From positions 1 through 13,143 of the forward strand of contig DLGL01000009.1 in assembly GCA_002482685.1 (NCBI GenBank): a DNA stretch of 13,143 nt, read 5' to 3'. Shown one piece after another: positions 1 to 6,543 of the stretch (the stretch's first letter is position 1; every line of letters starts with the position of its first letter). This DNA is from Bacteriovoracaceae bacterium UBA7695. GTDB lineage: Bacteria; Bdellovibrionota; Bacteriovoracia; Bacteriovoracales; Bacteriovoracaceae. Under the pieces are notes generated by a model. It did no database searches, was not told the DNA's origin, and was given only the letters and a program-made list of their open reading frames with translations. The position numbers and the translations under genes were made by a program.

Positions 1-1
1 A

Positions 2-448
2 CTCACAAATCTTGGCAGGGGAACTCTTATCGGAGCGGCCAGGTTTAACGCTGGTACGACATGGATCAACGATGAGCGAATGTTAGATGGTCTTCCGCCG
101 ACGGTAAAATTTTATGGAGGGGGAAGTGATGATGTGCGAGGCTTTTTACTCAAAACTCTTCCTCAAAACGATGGTCTTGGTGCTCTCTCGAGGGTGAGCC
201 TGAAACTAGAACTTAGAAAAACCTACGTTTGGAAAGAATCGATTGAGGCTTTTAGTTTTGTTGATTCGGCTTATTTTGGTGATCATTCCTGGAATTTAAA
301 ATCTCAGCTGTGGTACTCGCCAGGTCTGGGCCTCAGGTGGCTCTCTCCCATCGGCCTGGTGCAAGGATACTGGGCCCGTGCCCTTTCTCTTAACCCCAAT
401 CAAGATGAAGGAAACTTCTTTTACATTGGTTTAGGGGGAGTCTTCTGA
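2..448 (+). CDS. tamA: TamA-type Omp85 outer-membrane protein, C-terminal part (5' end outside window)
   Basis: The reading frame is open from the window edge, so this is the last 148 residues of a longer protein; an internal ATG at 80 is not the start. The piece matches the C-terminal beta-barrel of the Omp85/BamA/TamA family. It has a GGGSDDVRGF stretch, the hallmark VRGF/Y motif of the loop that folds into the barrel. A Y-SPGLGLRW-SPIG stretch follows, typical of the penultimate strands, and the protein ends in phenylalanine (YIGLGGVF), as an outer-membrane beta-signal should. The stop overlaps the start of a TamB-like gene (TGATG), which argues for TamA rather than BamA. In known systems TamA sits in the outer membrane and works with inner-membrane-anchored TamB in envelope protein insertion or lipid transport. 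POTRA domains would lie upstream and cannot be seen. Confidence 0.85.
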   Translation, partial: LTNLGRGTLIGAARFNAGTTWINDERMLDGLPPTVKFYGGGSDDVRGFLLKTLPQNDGLGALSRVSLKLELRKTYVWKESIEAFSFVDSAYFGDHSWNLKSQLWYSPGLGLRWLSPIGLVQGYWARALSLNPNQDEGNFFYIGLGGVF

Positions 449-2367
449 TGAAAAAGTTTTTCTTATACTCCACTGGGTTAATATTAGTTTTTACGATCGC
501 TATAATTGGGATCATCTTTTTTAAACCACAAGTCTTGGTCAATGTAGCTACTTTGAAGTGGTCCCTTGAGAAAACGGAAATTCTAAAAAACTGGAAATGG
601 AAAGAGGCCCAAATAGAGTGGGGGTATACAAGCTGGAATAACCGCTCTTTTCGGGGAGACTTTAAAGAGTTCTGCTTTGAGTATAAAAATGAAACCCTGG
701 ATCTATCAACCTGCCTTGACCAAATCTCCTGGAATGTGGAAATCATCGGTTTATCAGTTAAAACAATCAATCCATTCCTCATCCACTCAAGCTTTACTAA
801 AGTTGGGGTGGTCGGGAATCAAAAAGAAGAAAAATCCCCGCCTCCGGAGATTTGGAAATACTGGAGCATGCTATGGGGTGAGTTGACTCCTGATATGGAT
901 GTCCTCTTTAAGAAGATTGAGATTAAAACTGCTGATCAACTTATTGATCTGGACTTTAAACTTATCAAAAATCCAAAGGAGCTCAACGCCTGGGCAAAAG
1001 ATTTTCACCTCCTCGCCACACCAGAGAAAATTGAAGTGACACCTCCTTCGAAGATTTTATTGCCTAAAAAAATTGAAGGTATGCAACCTCTCTACATCAG
1101 GAATGTGAAACTTGTGGCCTTCATGAAAGAAGAAGGAATTCCTCTGGAACTGAAAGGGGCACTTGAGTCGGCCCAGTTCAAAGTGAATGCTTTTCTTAAT
1201 TTGCCTATTGAGGATGAGTTTACATCGGTAAAATTTTTGAAAGAATTTCTTTTATCTGCGAAAGCAAATATTGCTGTTCCGGGACTTAAGAAAAATCTCT
1301 CTTACTACGCGCCTGATCCTTTTAAAGAGTTACCGGCCCCGTTCAATGTTATGGATGGATTGATAAATATCGATATAAAGACCTCCGACTTAAAAGAGGA
1401 TCATTTGGTCCTGATCACGGCCAATACAAACATTAACCTTTCCAGTCCGAAGCAGGTCCTGGAAGTTGAAATCATGACTGAAGTTCCACTGAACCTTAAA
1501 ACCTACAGACCTGAATCCGTTGTTGCTGGACTGGATTTTAAACAAGTTAAAATCCAACTTCCAAGATTGTCCAAAAAATCTCCGCCTCCGCAATTTATCC
1601 CAGATGGCCGCTTTAAAAATAGACCTTATAAACCTGAAGTAAAAACTTCTGATAGACCCCTTGATATAACTCTTCACCTTCAGGCATTAAATGAAAAGGC
1701 CATGAGGCTCAAGACAAATCTTTTGGATGAAGTCTTGCGACTGAACTTTGATTTAAAAATAGATAAAGGTCGGATCAATGAAGGATTTGTTTCGATCCTT
1801 CCACTTAAGACCAAAATTTTTAAAAGACCCCTTCAGGTAAGCGACTTAAAAGTAACTTTCCGTTATCCGGTTGAGCCCGTGATAGAGGCCACTATCAAGT
1901 TTCCTTTGCCTGAATATAAAATTACACTCAATCTTGAAGGACCTGTATCAAACCCCCGCTACTCCTTTAGCAGTGAGCCTCCGCTGCCACAGAATGATAT
2001 TTTTGCTGTTCTTCTTTTTGGAAGACCACTTTCAGACCTGGATCCAGATGATAAAACTGCTGCTCAAAAAACGAATCAAATTTTATCCCAGGGAATTCTA
2101 TCATTGTCTGTCTTGTACTTTCTGGCAGGTAGTCCTGTGGAATATGTTGGCTATGATCCAGGCTCAAAAAACGCCACGGCCCAGTTTGGATTAGGAAATA
2201 AAACCTCACTTCGAGTTGGTGGAGGGCAGGAAGGTTTGAACTCCAGCGCTATTCGCCGTTCACTAGGAAAGGGTTGGTATCTCGATACATCTGTTCAGAA
2301 TTCCACAAATACTTCATCAGATGCTCGCAATTATGGTGTGCTGCTTGAAAGGATTATTACTTACTAG
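448..2367 (+). CDS. tamB: TamB-like translocation/assembly module protein (DUF490), short form
   Basis: This 639-residue protein begins with an uncleaved signal anchor (hydrophobic residues about 5-25 after MKK), expected for an inner-membrane protein projecting into the periplasm. The body alternates hydrophobic and polar residues, as in the beta-rich TamB/AsmA-like groove. The C-terminal domain carries the TamB signature: SSEPPLPQNDIF then LLFGRPLSDLD around residues 508-530. It ends in a beta-rich segment with GLGNKTSLRVGGG and GVLLERIITY. Known TamB proteins are often about twice as long (E. coli about 1260 residues), so this one is compact; the reading frame shows no break. The start is supported by GGGGGAG at 434-440, 7 nt upstream, and by the one-base overlap with the tamA stop, implying translational coupling. 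The usual role is bridging inner and outer membranes with TamA. Family assignment is good; the exact substrate is unknown. Confidence 0.85.
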   Translation: MKKFFLYSTGLILVFTIAIIGIIFFKPQVLVNVATLKWSLEKTEILKNWKWKEAQIEWGYTSWNNRSFRGDFKEFCFEYKNETLDLSTCLDQISWNVEIIGLSVKTINPFLIHSSFTKVGVVGNQKEEKSPPPEIWKYWSMLWGELTPDMDVLFKKIEIKTADQLIDLDFKLIKNPKELNAWAKDFHLLATPEKIEVTPPSKILLPKKIEGMQPLYIRNVKLVAFMKEEGIPLELKGALESAQFKVNAFLNLPIEDEFTSVKFLKEFLLSAKANIAVPGLKKNLSYYAPDPFKELPAPFNVMDGLINIDIKTSDLKEDHLVLITANTNINLSSPKQVLEVEIMTEVPLNLKTYRPESVVAGLDFKQVKIQLPRLSKKSPPPQFIPDGRFKNRPYKPEVKTSDRPLDITLHLQALNEKAMRLKTNLLDEVLRLNFDLKIDKGRINEGFVSILPLKTKIFKRPLQVSDLKVTFRYPVEPVIEATIKFPLPEYKITLNLEGPVSNPRYSFSSEPPLPQNDIFAVLLFGRPLSDLDPDDKTAAQKTNQILSQGILSLSVLYFLAGSPVEYVGYDPGSKNATAQFGLGNKTSLRVGGGQEGLNSSAIRRSLGKGWYLDTSVQNSTNTSSDARNYGVLLERIITY

Positions 2368-2447
2368 TGCCAGATAATTGACACTTTAAAAAAATCTAAA
2401 CGCTTTTATGGTTTGACTCATGGTTTATTCTTCTGCACCATTTAGAG

Positions 2448-3161
2448 ATGAAAAATATCATGATGTTATTTTTGACACTCTCATCAACAGTTGCATTTGC
2501 ATTTGTTGACCTCAAGGAAGAGCTTTTTGAGCAAATGAGCCAAGGTCAAGTGAGTCTCTCTTATTCTGCGGCCAGGGTTAAACTCTTCAATGAGTTAGAT
2601 CTTGAGAAGGACGCTAAGGGCTACTTTGTAAAAGGTGTGTACTGTGACGATAAGTTTTATCATTACACTTCACGTGAGCGACCTGGAACGAAGTTGCCAG
2701 ATGGAACTATTATGAACACGGAGCATTCGTGGCCTCAGAGTAAGTTCAATCGCGCCTTTCCTACAAACACTCAGAAAACCGATCTCCACCACTTATATCC
2801 ATCTTTCTCTAAAATTAATTCTCAAAGAGGGAATTACCCTTTTGCTGAAGTCAGCCCCCAGGGTGGAAATCTTTTTTGTAAGATGAGTCAGTTGGGTAGG
2901 GCCATTAATACTGGTAACGGTACTTATTTTGAACCTTCAGATGACCACAAAGGAAATCTTGCAAGGTCTATGTTCTATTTTTCTGCACGCTATAAGCTAC
3001 CCCTCGATCCTGTCCAGGAGTACTATCTTCGCCAGTGGCATATCCTTGACCCGATTGATGCCAAGGAAAAATCGAGACACGAAAAAATCGCGAACATTCA
3101 AAAAAATAGAAACCCGTTTATTGATGACCCAGGATTGGTGAATCAGATTTTGGATTTCTAG
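2448..3161 (+). CDS. endA: Secreted/periplasmic endonuclease I (EndA/NucM/Dns family)
   Basis: This 237-residue protein is close to the size of E. coli EndA. A Sec signal peptide covers residues 1-18 (ending VAFA). The family's beta-beta-alpha metal nuclease motifs are present in order: MNTEHSWPQSKF at 89-100 (catalytic Glu92/His93 by analogy), DLHHLYPS at 112-119, N-SQRGNYPF at 124-132, and FEPSDDHKGN-ARSMFYF at 161-178 (metal site and conserved Arg). RNPFIDDP at 221-228 is typical of the C-terminus. The enzyme should cut DNA non-specifically outside the cytoplasm, with roles in nutrient scavenging or, in predators, degrading prey DNA. The first ATG is chosen because it keeps Lys2 before the hydrophobic core; Met5/Met6 are alternatives, and no strong Shine-Dalgarno precedes either. 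The SWIB gene follows 18 bp later and may be co-transcribed. Confidence 0.93.
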   Translation: MKNIMMLFLTLSSTVAFAFVDLKEELFEQMSQGQVSLSYSAARVKLFNELDLEKDAKGYFVKGVYCDDKFYHYTSRERPGTKLPDGTIMNTEHSWPQSKFNRAFPTNTQKTDLHHLYPSFSKINSQRGNYPFAEVSPQGGNLFCKMSQLGRAINTGNGTYFEPSDDHKGNLARSMFYFSARYKLPLDPVQEYYLRQWHILDPIDAKEKSRHEKIANIQKNRNPFIDDPGLVNQILDF

Positions 3162-3182
3162 TAATTTACAGGAGGATATATG
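3162..3182 (+). promoter_or_regulatory. Strong ribosome-binding leader of the SWIB gene (shared motif copy 1)
   Basis: TAATTTACAGGAGGATATATG lies directly after the endA stop; its first three bases make a tandem in-frame TAG-TAA stop. The same string, less one base, precedes the YflT-like gene at 4533-4550, and a related GGAGGATAT lies before the gene at 13057. It sets the SWIB start unambiguously. Confidence 0.7.
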
Positions 3183-3467
3183 GAACACACAGAAACTGTT
3201 AAAAAAGAAAAGTCTGCTCGTAAGCCAAATGCAGCTTTCATGAAGACAATGACTCCATCAACTGAGCTTGCTGCCGTTATTGGTGCAAATCCTGTTGCCA
3301 GAACTGAAGCCGTTAAGCTTATGTGGGATTACATCAAAGCTAATAACCTTCAAAACCCTGCAAACAAGAGAAACATTCTTGCTGATACGAAACTTGAAAA
3401 AGTTTTCGGTAAAAATGAAGTTACGATGTTTGAACTTACAGGTTTGATCGGTAAACATTTAAACTAA
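3180..3467 (+). CDS. Stand-alone SWIB/MDM2-domain protein
   Basis: This small cytoplasmic protein (95 residues, no signal peptide) has a short Lys/Arg-rich N-terminus (residues 1-20) followed by a nearly complete SWIB fold. Conserved pieces are the start MTPSTELAAVIG, then RTEAVKLMWDYIKANNLQNPANKRNI at about 42-67, LEKVFGK at 72-78, and MFELTGLIGKHLN at the end. SWIB domains are best known from eukaryotic SWI/SNF subunits and MDM2. In bacteria they occur as small single-domain proteins or fused to topoisomerase I in chlamydiae; their bacterial function is not established, though a chromatin-like or DNA-associated role has been suggested. A perfect AGGAGG at 3170-3175 precedes the ATG by 4 nt, suggesting strong translation. 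The gene lies 18 bp after endA and ends in a clear terminator. Confidence 0.9.
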   Translation: MEHTETVKKEKSARKPNAAFMKTMTPSTELAAVIGANPVARTEAVKLMWDYIKANNLQNPANKRNILADTKLEKVFGKNEVTMFELTGLIGKHLN

Positions 3468-3474
3468 GTTTAAA

Positions 3475-3504
3475 AAATGAAAGGCCCTTAGGGGCCTTTC
3501 ATTT
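3475..3504. terminator. Bidirectional intrinsic terminator
   Basis: A perfect 13-bp stem pairs 3475-3487 (AAATGAAAGGCCC) with 3492-3504, leaving a 4-nt loop. On the plus strand the T-tract is short (TTT then GG). On the minus strand the A-run at 3472-3477 becomes six T residues. It sits between the convergent SWIB gene and the 160-aa secreted protein gene and can end both transcripts. Confidence 0.88.
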
Positions 3505-3516
3505 GGTCAAAAAAGA

Positions 3517-3999
3517 TCAGTAGTTAATGAGTTCTAATAGTTTCTCAGTCCCTCGCATCGAGGCTGTAGGCCACCTGAGGTCATATTGGAAATCATCTTC
3601 ATAAGCACAACTAAAATTTTCTGTAGAGTAAGTGCCGAGGGTTTCGCCAGTCATTAAAGTTGTATCAAGCTCGCTTGGATTAGGTCTGGCCACCACATTT
3701 ATTTCAGACATCATTTTGTCTGATTTAGATTTCAAATTAAGCTTCAAACCAGTACCTGCCGTTCCATTTTCAACAGCATAAAAATCACTTATTTTCGTCC
3801 ATTTATAGTTCCAGGTCTTCAAGATCAAAGCTCTCCCCACCCATCGTGATCCTTCGATCCTTTTAAAGTAGGCCCGGCTGATAGAATGTGACTTATCACT
3901 TAGAGGACCATGACATCTAACAAGGTCGGTGGGTCCATTAGCGGCCATGGCAGGCAAAGATGTTAAAGTAATTAAAGCAATTAATATTAAATTTTTCAT
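3517..3999 (-). CDS. Secreted protein of unknown function, 160 aa
   Basis: I do not recognise this family. The first 19-20 residues form a classical Sec signal peptide (MKNLILIALITLTSLPAMAA), so the mature protein of about 140 residues should reach the periplasm or outside. The mature part has exactly two cysteines, C29 near the new N-terminus (VRCHGPL) and C131 near the C-terminus (NFSCAYED). They could form one disulfide joining the ends of a mostly beta-rich domain, since many alternating segments are visible. There is no lipobox and no transmembrane segment after the signal. Codon use looks like the neighbours. The gene converges on the SWIB gene across a shared terminator and diverges from the BON gene. 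An AGAAG at about 4008-4012 is the only weak ribosome binding site. Confidence 0.75.
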   Translation of the reverse strand: MKNLILIALITLTSLPAMAANGPTDLVRCHGPLSDKSHSISRAYFKRIEGSRWVGRALILKTWNYKWTKISDFYAVENGTAGTGLKLNLKSKSDKMMSEINVVARPNPSELDTTLMTGETLGTYSTENFSCAYEDDFQYDLRWPTASMRGTEKLLELINY

Positions 4000-4211
4000 A
4001 GATGAAGACTTCTACAATGAATTTATAATTGAGGCATTAAAACCCATAAAACTCTGTAAAAATTATGCTCTTAAGCCTTTTGACACCTGCTAGACAAGAC
4101 TTAAGCTCATCCAAAACATTCCTGATAAAAGTATTTTTCCCTGGAGATGACACCAATGCCCCCGTTAGAGTTTTTTTAAGTTCATCTTGAACCTTATAAA
4201 GGGAGAAGCTC

Positions 4212-4535
4212 ATGAAATTTAAAAGTTTATTCTTAACGTTTTGTCTGGTGTCTGGAATCTCAGGCGCGTATGCGGCCAACAAGCCTAAAACGGCCGACAG
4301 TCAGGTCTTAGGAACTTCTTATGATGTAGAAGTGACACGAAAAATTCGTGAAAGCCTGACAAGTGATGAGTCGCTTTCTAGTGCCGCTCAAAACGTCACT
4401 ATAGTCACAGTGGGCAACACGATCACCCTCCGCGGTGAAGTTAAAAAACAAGATGAGATTACAAAAATCACTAATGCTGCCCAACAAGTCGCTGCTGGAA
4501 AGACAATCAATAATGAGTTGCGAGTAACTCGTTAA
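4212..4535 (+). CDS. Periplasmic BON-domain protein
   Basis: This 107-residue protein has a signal peptide (residues 1-21, ending GAYA) and one BON domain filling residues 37-107. It shows the usual pattern: a helix with VTRKIRESL, a strand VTIVTVGNTITLRGEV, a second helix (EITKITNAAQQV) and a final strand INNELRV. BON domains bind phospholipid surfaces; single-domain periplasmic members are commonly linked to envelope or osmotic stress, as for OsmY, which has two. GGGAGA at 4201-4206 supports the ATG. The gene is 18 bp upstream of a YflT-like stress protein gene and shares its terminator, so the two are very likely one transcript. It is clearly shorter than OsmY or DolP, so neither symbol is given. 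Confidence 0.9.
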   Translation: MKFKSLFLTFCLVSGISGAYAANKPKTADSQVLGTSYDVEVTRKIRESLTSDESLSSAAQNVTIVTVGNTITLRGEVKKQDEITKITNAAQQVAAGKTINNELRVTR

Positions 4536-4556
4536 TTTACGGAGGATATATTTATG
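4533..4556 (+). promoter_or_regulatory. Strong ribosome-binding leader (shared motif copy 2)
   Basis: TAATTTACGGAGGATATA (4533-4550) begins with the BON gene's own TAA stop and places GGAGG (4541-4545) 8 nt before the ATG at 4554. It matches the leader of the SWIB gene at 3162 with a single one-base gap. Confidence 0.7.
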
Positions 4557-5168
4557 GCTTTTGACATGAAGAAAAAAGGCAACAATGCTGTATTTGGAAT
4601 TTTCAACGACCGCGCTTCTCTAGAGCGAGCGGTTGATGAACTTAAACTGAATGGATTCAGAAATTCTGATATCTCCGTTCTTATGCAAGACAAGAGTCAG
4701 ACATCTGATTTTGCTCATGAGAAGAACACCAAGGCTCCAGAGGGAGCTGCTACAGGTGCTTCAACAGGTATACTGGGTGGAGGAATTCTTGGTTGGTTAG
4801 CTGGAGCTGGCGCTCTTGCGATCCCGGGAATTGGACCGTTCGTAGCCGCGGGTCCGATTATGGGTGCCATTGCGGGTGCAGGTATCGGCGGAACCGTAGG
4901 TGGAATAACTGGTGGTCTCCTTGGATTAGGTATTCCTGAGTACGAGGCCAAACGCTACGAGGGATTTGTGAAAAACGGTGGAATGCTTATTTCTGTACAC
5001 GTTGATGACCGCGAGTGGTCTTCTAAGGCCAAGGACCTCTTAGAGAACTGTGGTGCACGTGATGTGGCACGAGTGGGAGAGTCTAGCTCTGAGGTATCAG
5101 ACGACCGTTTAAACACGCGTGAAGACTTCGCAGGCCGCAGCGACAGCTTTATCGATAGATCACTTTAG
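4554..5168 (+). CDS. Glycine-rich YflT/general-stress-protein-17M-like protein
   Basis: This 204-residue protein has three parts. Residues 11-50 (NAVFGIFNDRASLERAVDEL, then NGFRNSDISVLM) match the N-terminal half of the YflT/general stress protein 17M fold, a ferredoxin-like alpha/beta unit. Residues 66-128 are a long Gly/Ala/Ile-rich hydrophobic stretch with GAATGASTG, IPGIGPFVAAGP and repeated GxxG, likely a membrane-inserting hairpin of glycine-zipper type. Residues 130-175 return to the soluble fold (EAKRYEGFVKNGGMLISVHVDD, LLENCGARDV). A hydrophilic tail follows. The layout is common in proteins annotated as general stress proteins, or loosely as ActD/DUF3341-like; the biochemical role is unknown. 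The BON gene upstream supports an envelope-stress context. The Gly-rich stretch explains the Pro-rich open frame on the opposite strand. Confidence 0.85.
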   Translation: MAFDMKKKGNNAVFGIFNDRASLERAVDELKLNGFRNSDISVLMQDKSQTSDFAHEKNTKAPEGAATGASTGILGGGILGWLAGAGALAIPGIGPFVAAGPIMGAIAGAGIGGTVGGITGGLLGLGIPEYEAKRYEGFVKNGGMLISVHVDDREWSSKAKDLLENCGARDVARVGESSSEVSDDRLNTREDFAGRSDSFIDRSL

Positions 5169-5175
5169 TTTTTAC

Positions 5176-5204
5176 AAGGGGAGTGGGGAAACCTGCTCCC
5201 TTTT
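5176..5204 (+). terminator. Intrinsic terminator with GAAA tetraloop
   Basis: The left arm 5176-5187 pairs with 5192-5203 over 12 bp, including three G-U wobbles, capped by a GAAA tetraloop at 5188-5191. The 3' arm ends in TTTT. It lies 8 nt after the stop of the YflT-like gene and closes the BON/YflT-like unit ahead of the helicase. Confidence 0.82.
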
Positions 5205-5225
5205 CTTGACTTTTGGCCCCCCAGG

Positions 5226-6539
5226 ATGAATGGTGCGGGTATGTTAAAATTTAATGAACTGCCCCTGATTGAACCCTTGCTTCGAATTCTGGAAGACTTG
5301 CAGTACTCAACTCCTACTCCTATTCAGGCCGAGGCCATACCCTATATCTTAGATGGGAATGATCTTCTTGGGATTGCTCAAACAGGAACAGGAAAAACCG
5401 CTGCTTTCTGCCTACCCATTCTTCAAGAGCTTCTGAAACATAAAACCCGTAGTACTCGTGCCCTTATTCTGGCCCCTACCAGAGAGCTTGCCTCTCAGAT
5501 CCATGAGAGCTTTGAGACTTATGGAAAGGGTTTAGGAATTAAGTCAGTGGCCATCTTTGGCGGAGTCGGGCAGTCGACCCAGGCGCGCGCCATCAAAGAG
5601 GGCGTAGATATTATCATTGCAACTCCCGGTCGCCTGATTGATCTTCAGGATCAGGGCATAGTTAAGCTGGGAAAAATTGAATTTTTAGTTCTGGATGAAG
5701 CTGACAGAATGCTTGATATGGGATTTGTCGATGACCTCTACCGGATCATACAGACTCTGCCTAAAGAGCGCCGTACGATGTTTTTCTCTGCGACCATGCC
5801 ACCATCTGTGATTGGTCTTGCCAGAAAAATTCTGACTCGCCCGAAAAGAGTTGAGGTTACAAAAAATTCTTCAACTGCTATGAATATTGATCAGAAAGTT
5901 ATTTTCTGTAAACGAGAAGATAAATTTCAGCTTCTAAAAAAGATCTTAAAAGAAGAAGAGCGTGAGCTTGTCATTGTTTTTACTAAAACTAAAAACTCTG
6001 CAGATAAAGTGAAGCAGTACCTGCTTTTTCACCGCATTCCTTCCACTGTTATTCATGGGGATAAGTCTCAGGTTGACCGCGAACGTGCTCTGGTGAATTT
6101 TAAGGCCGGTAGTATGAAGGTTCTGATTGCAACTGATATCGCTGCCCGGGGAATTGATATTCAAGGCGTGAGCCATGTTATTAATTATGAACTTCCGATG
6201 GAAGCTGAAAGTTATATCCACCGGATTGGTCGCACGGCACGGGCGGGTAAAAATGGTGTGGCCATCACGCTTTGTGAAGACGCTGAGAAATTAGTCCTGG
6301 AAAAAATTGAAGCCTTAACTAATCAAAAAATTCCCACTGAAAAATTTAAAGGTGTTCCTGAGCAATCAGGCATCTGGAATCAAGAAGGATCAATTCGTGT
6401 TGTGAAAGCTCCGACGCCTGGAAAGAGTCAGGAGAAAACGGGGTACCTCGATCACTCAAAGAGACAAAAAGTGGTAGAGGAAGGGAAGGCCAAGCCGAAG
6501 CATCCGGGATTTAGAAATAATAAAAAGAAAAAGAAGTAA
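5226..6539 (+). CDS. DEAD-box ATP-dependent RNA helicase, RhlE-like
   Basis: All helicase core motifs are present: Q-motif (PTPIQ at 30-34), Walker A AQTGTGKT at 51-58, Ia PTREL at 84-88, TPGR at 133-136, DEAD at 157-160, SAT at 188-190, VFTKTK at 251-256, ATDIAARGID at 302-311 and HRIGRTAR at 332-339. A Lys-rich tail (NNKKKKK) ends the protein, typical of RhlE-type members that use basic tails to hold RNA. The length, 437 residues, fits RhlE rather than the longer DeaD. It unwinds short RNA duplexes with ATP, probably in ribosome assembly or RNA decay. The start is uncertain: the ATG at 5226 has AGG touching it, while the ATG at 5241 (MLKFNEL) matches the usual RhlE beginning but lacks a good ribosome binding site. 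It is separately terminated from the upstream unit and converges on the next gene with 4 bp between stops. Confidence 0.95.
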   Translation: MNGAGMLKFNELPLIEPLLRILEDLQYSTPTPIQAEAIPYILDGNDLLGIAQTGTGKTAAFCLPILQELLKHKTRSTRALILAPTRELASQIHESFETYGKGLGIKSVAIFGGVGQSTQARAIKEGVDIIIATPGRLIDLQDQGIVKLGKIEFLVLDEADRMLDMGFVDDLYRIIQTLPKERRTMFFSATMPPSVIGLARKILTRPKRVEVTKNSSTAMNIDQKVIFCKREDKFQLLKKILKEEERELVIVFTKTKNSADKVKQYLLFHRIPSTVIHGDKSQVDRERALVNFKAGSMKVLIATDIAARGIDIQGVSHVINYELPMEAESYIHRIGRTARAGKNGVAITLCEDAEKLVLEKIEALTNQKIPTEKFKGVPEQSGIWNQEGSIRVVKAPTPGKSQEKTGYLDHSKRQKVVEEGKAKPKHPGFRNNKKKKK

Positions 6540-6543
6540 TAGA

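Noticed and set aside
38..46. NTNTNTNTG run in the 56-aa protein (residue positions 38-46) as a DNA tandem repeat or phase-variable tract
   Set aside because: The underlying DNA varies between codons (AAC/AAT, ACT/ACA), so it is not a pure tandem repeat prone to slippage.
2378..2409. TTGACA followed by TTTTAT as a promoter for endonuclease I
   Set aside because: The spacing is about 20 bp and no better -10 lies at 16-18 bp, so the match is too weak to annotate.
4080..4110. TTGACA and two CTTAAG palindromes upstream of the BON gene
   Set aside because: No convincing -10 lies at the right distance, and CTTAAG is a 6-bp palindrome that can recur by chance. A promoter must exist here, but I cannot place it.
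4037..4282. An 81-aa open frame on the minus strand between the 160-aa gene and the BON gene
   Set aside because: It runs antisense through the BON gene start and signal peptide, has no ribosome binding site and no recognisable composition. The region is better read as divergent promoter DNA.
4715..4951. A Pro/Ala-rich 78-aa minus-strand frame
   Set aside because: This is a shadow of the Gly/Ala-rich segment of the YflT-like gene; Gly codons read as Pro on the other strand.
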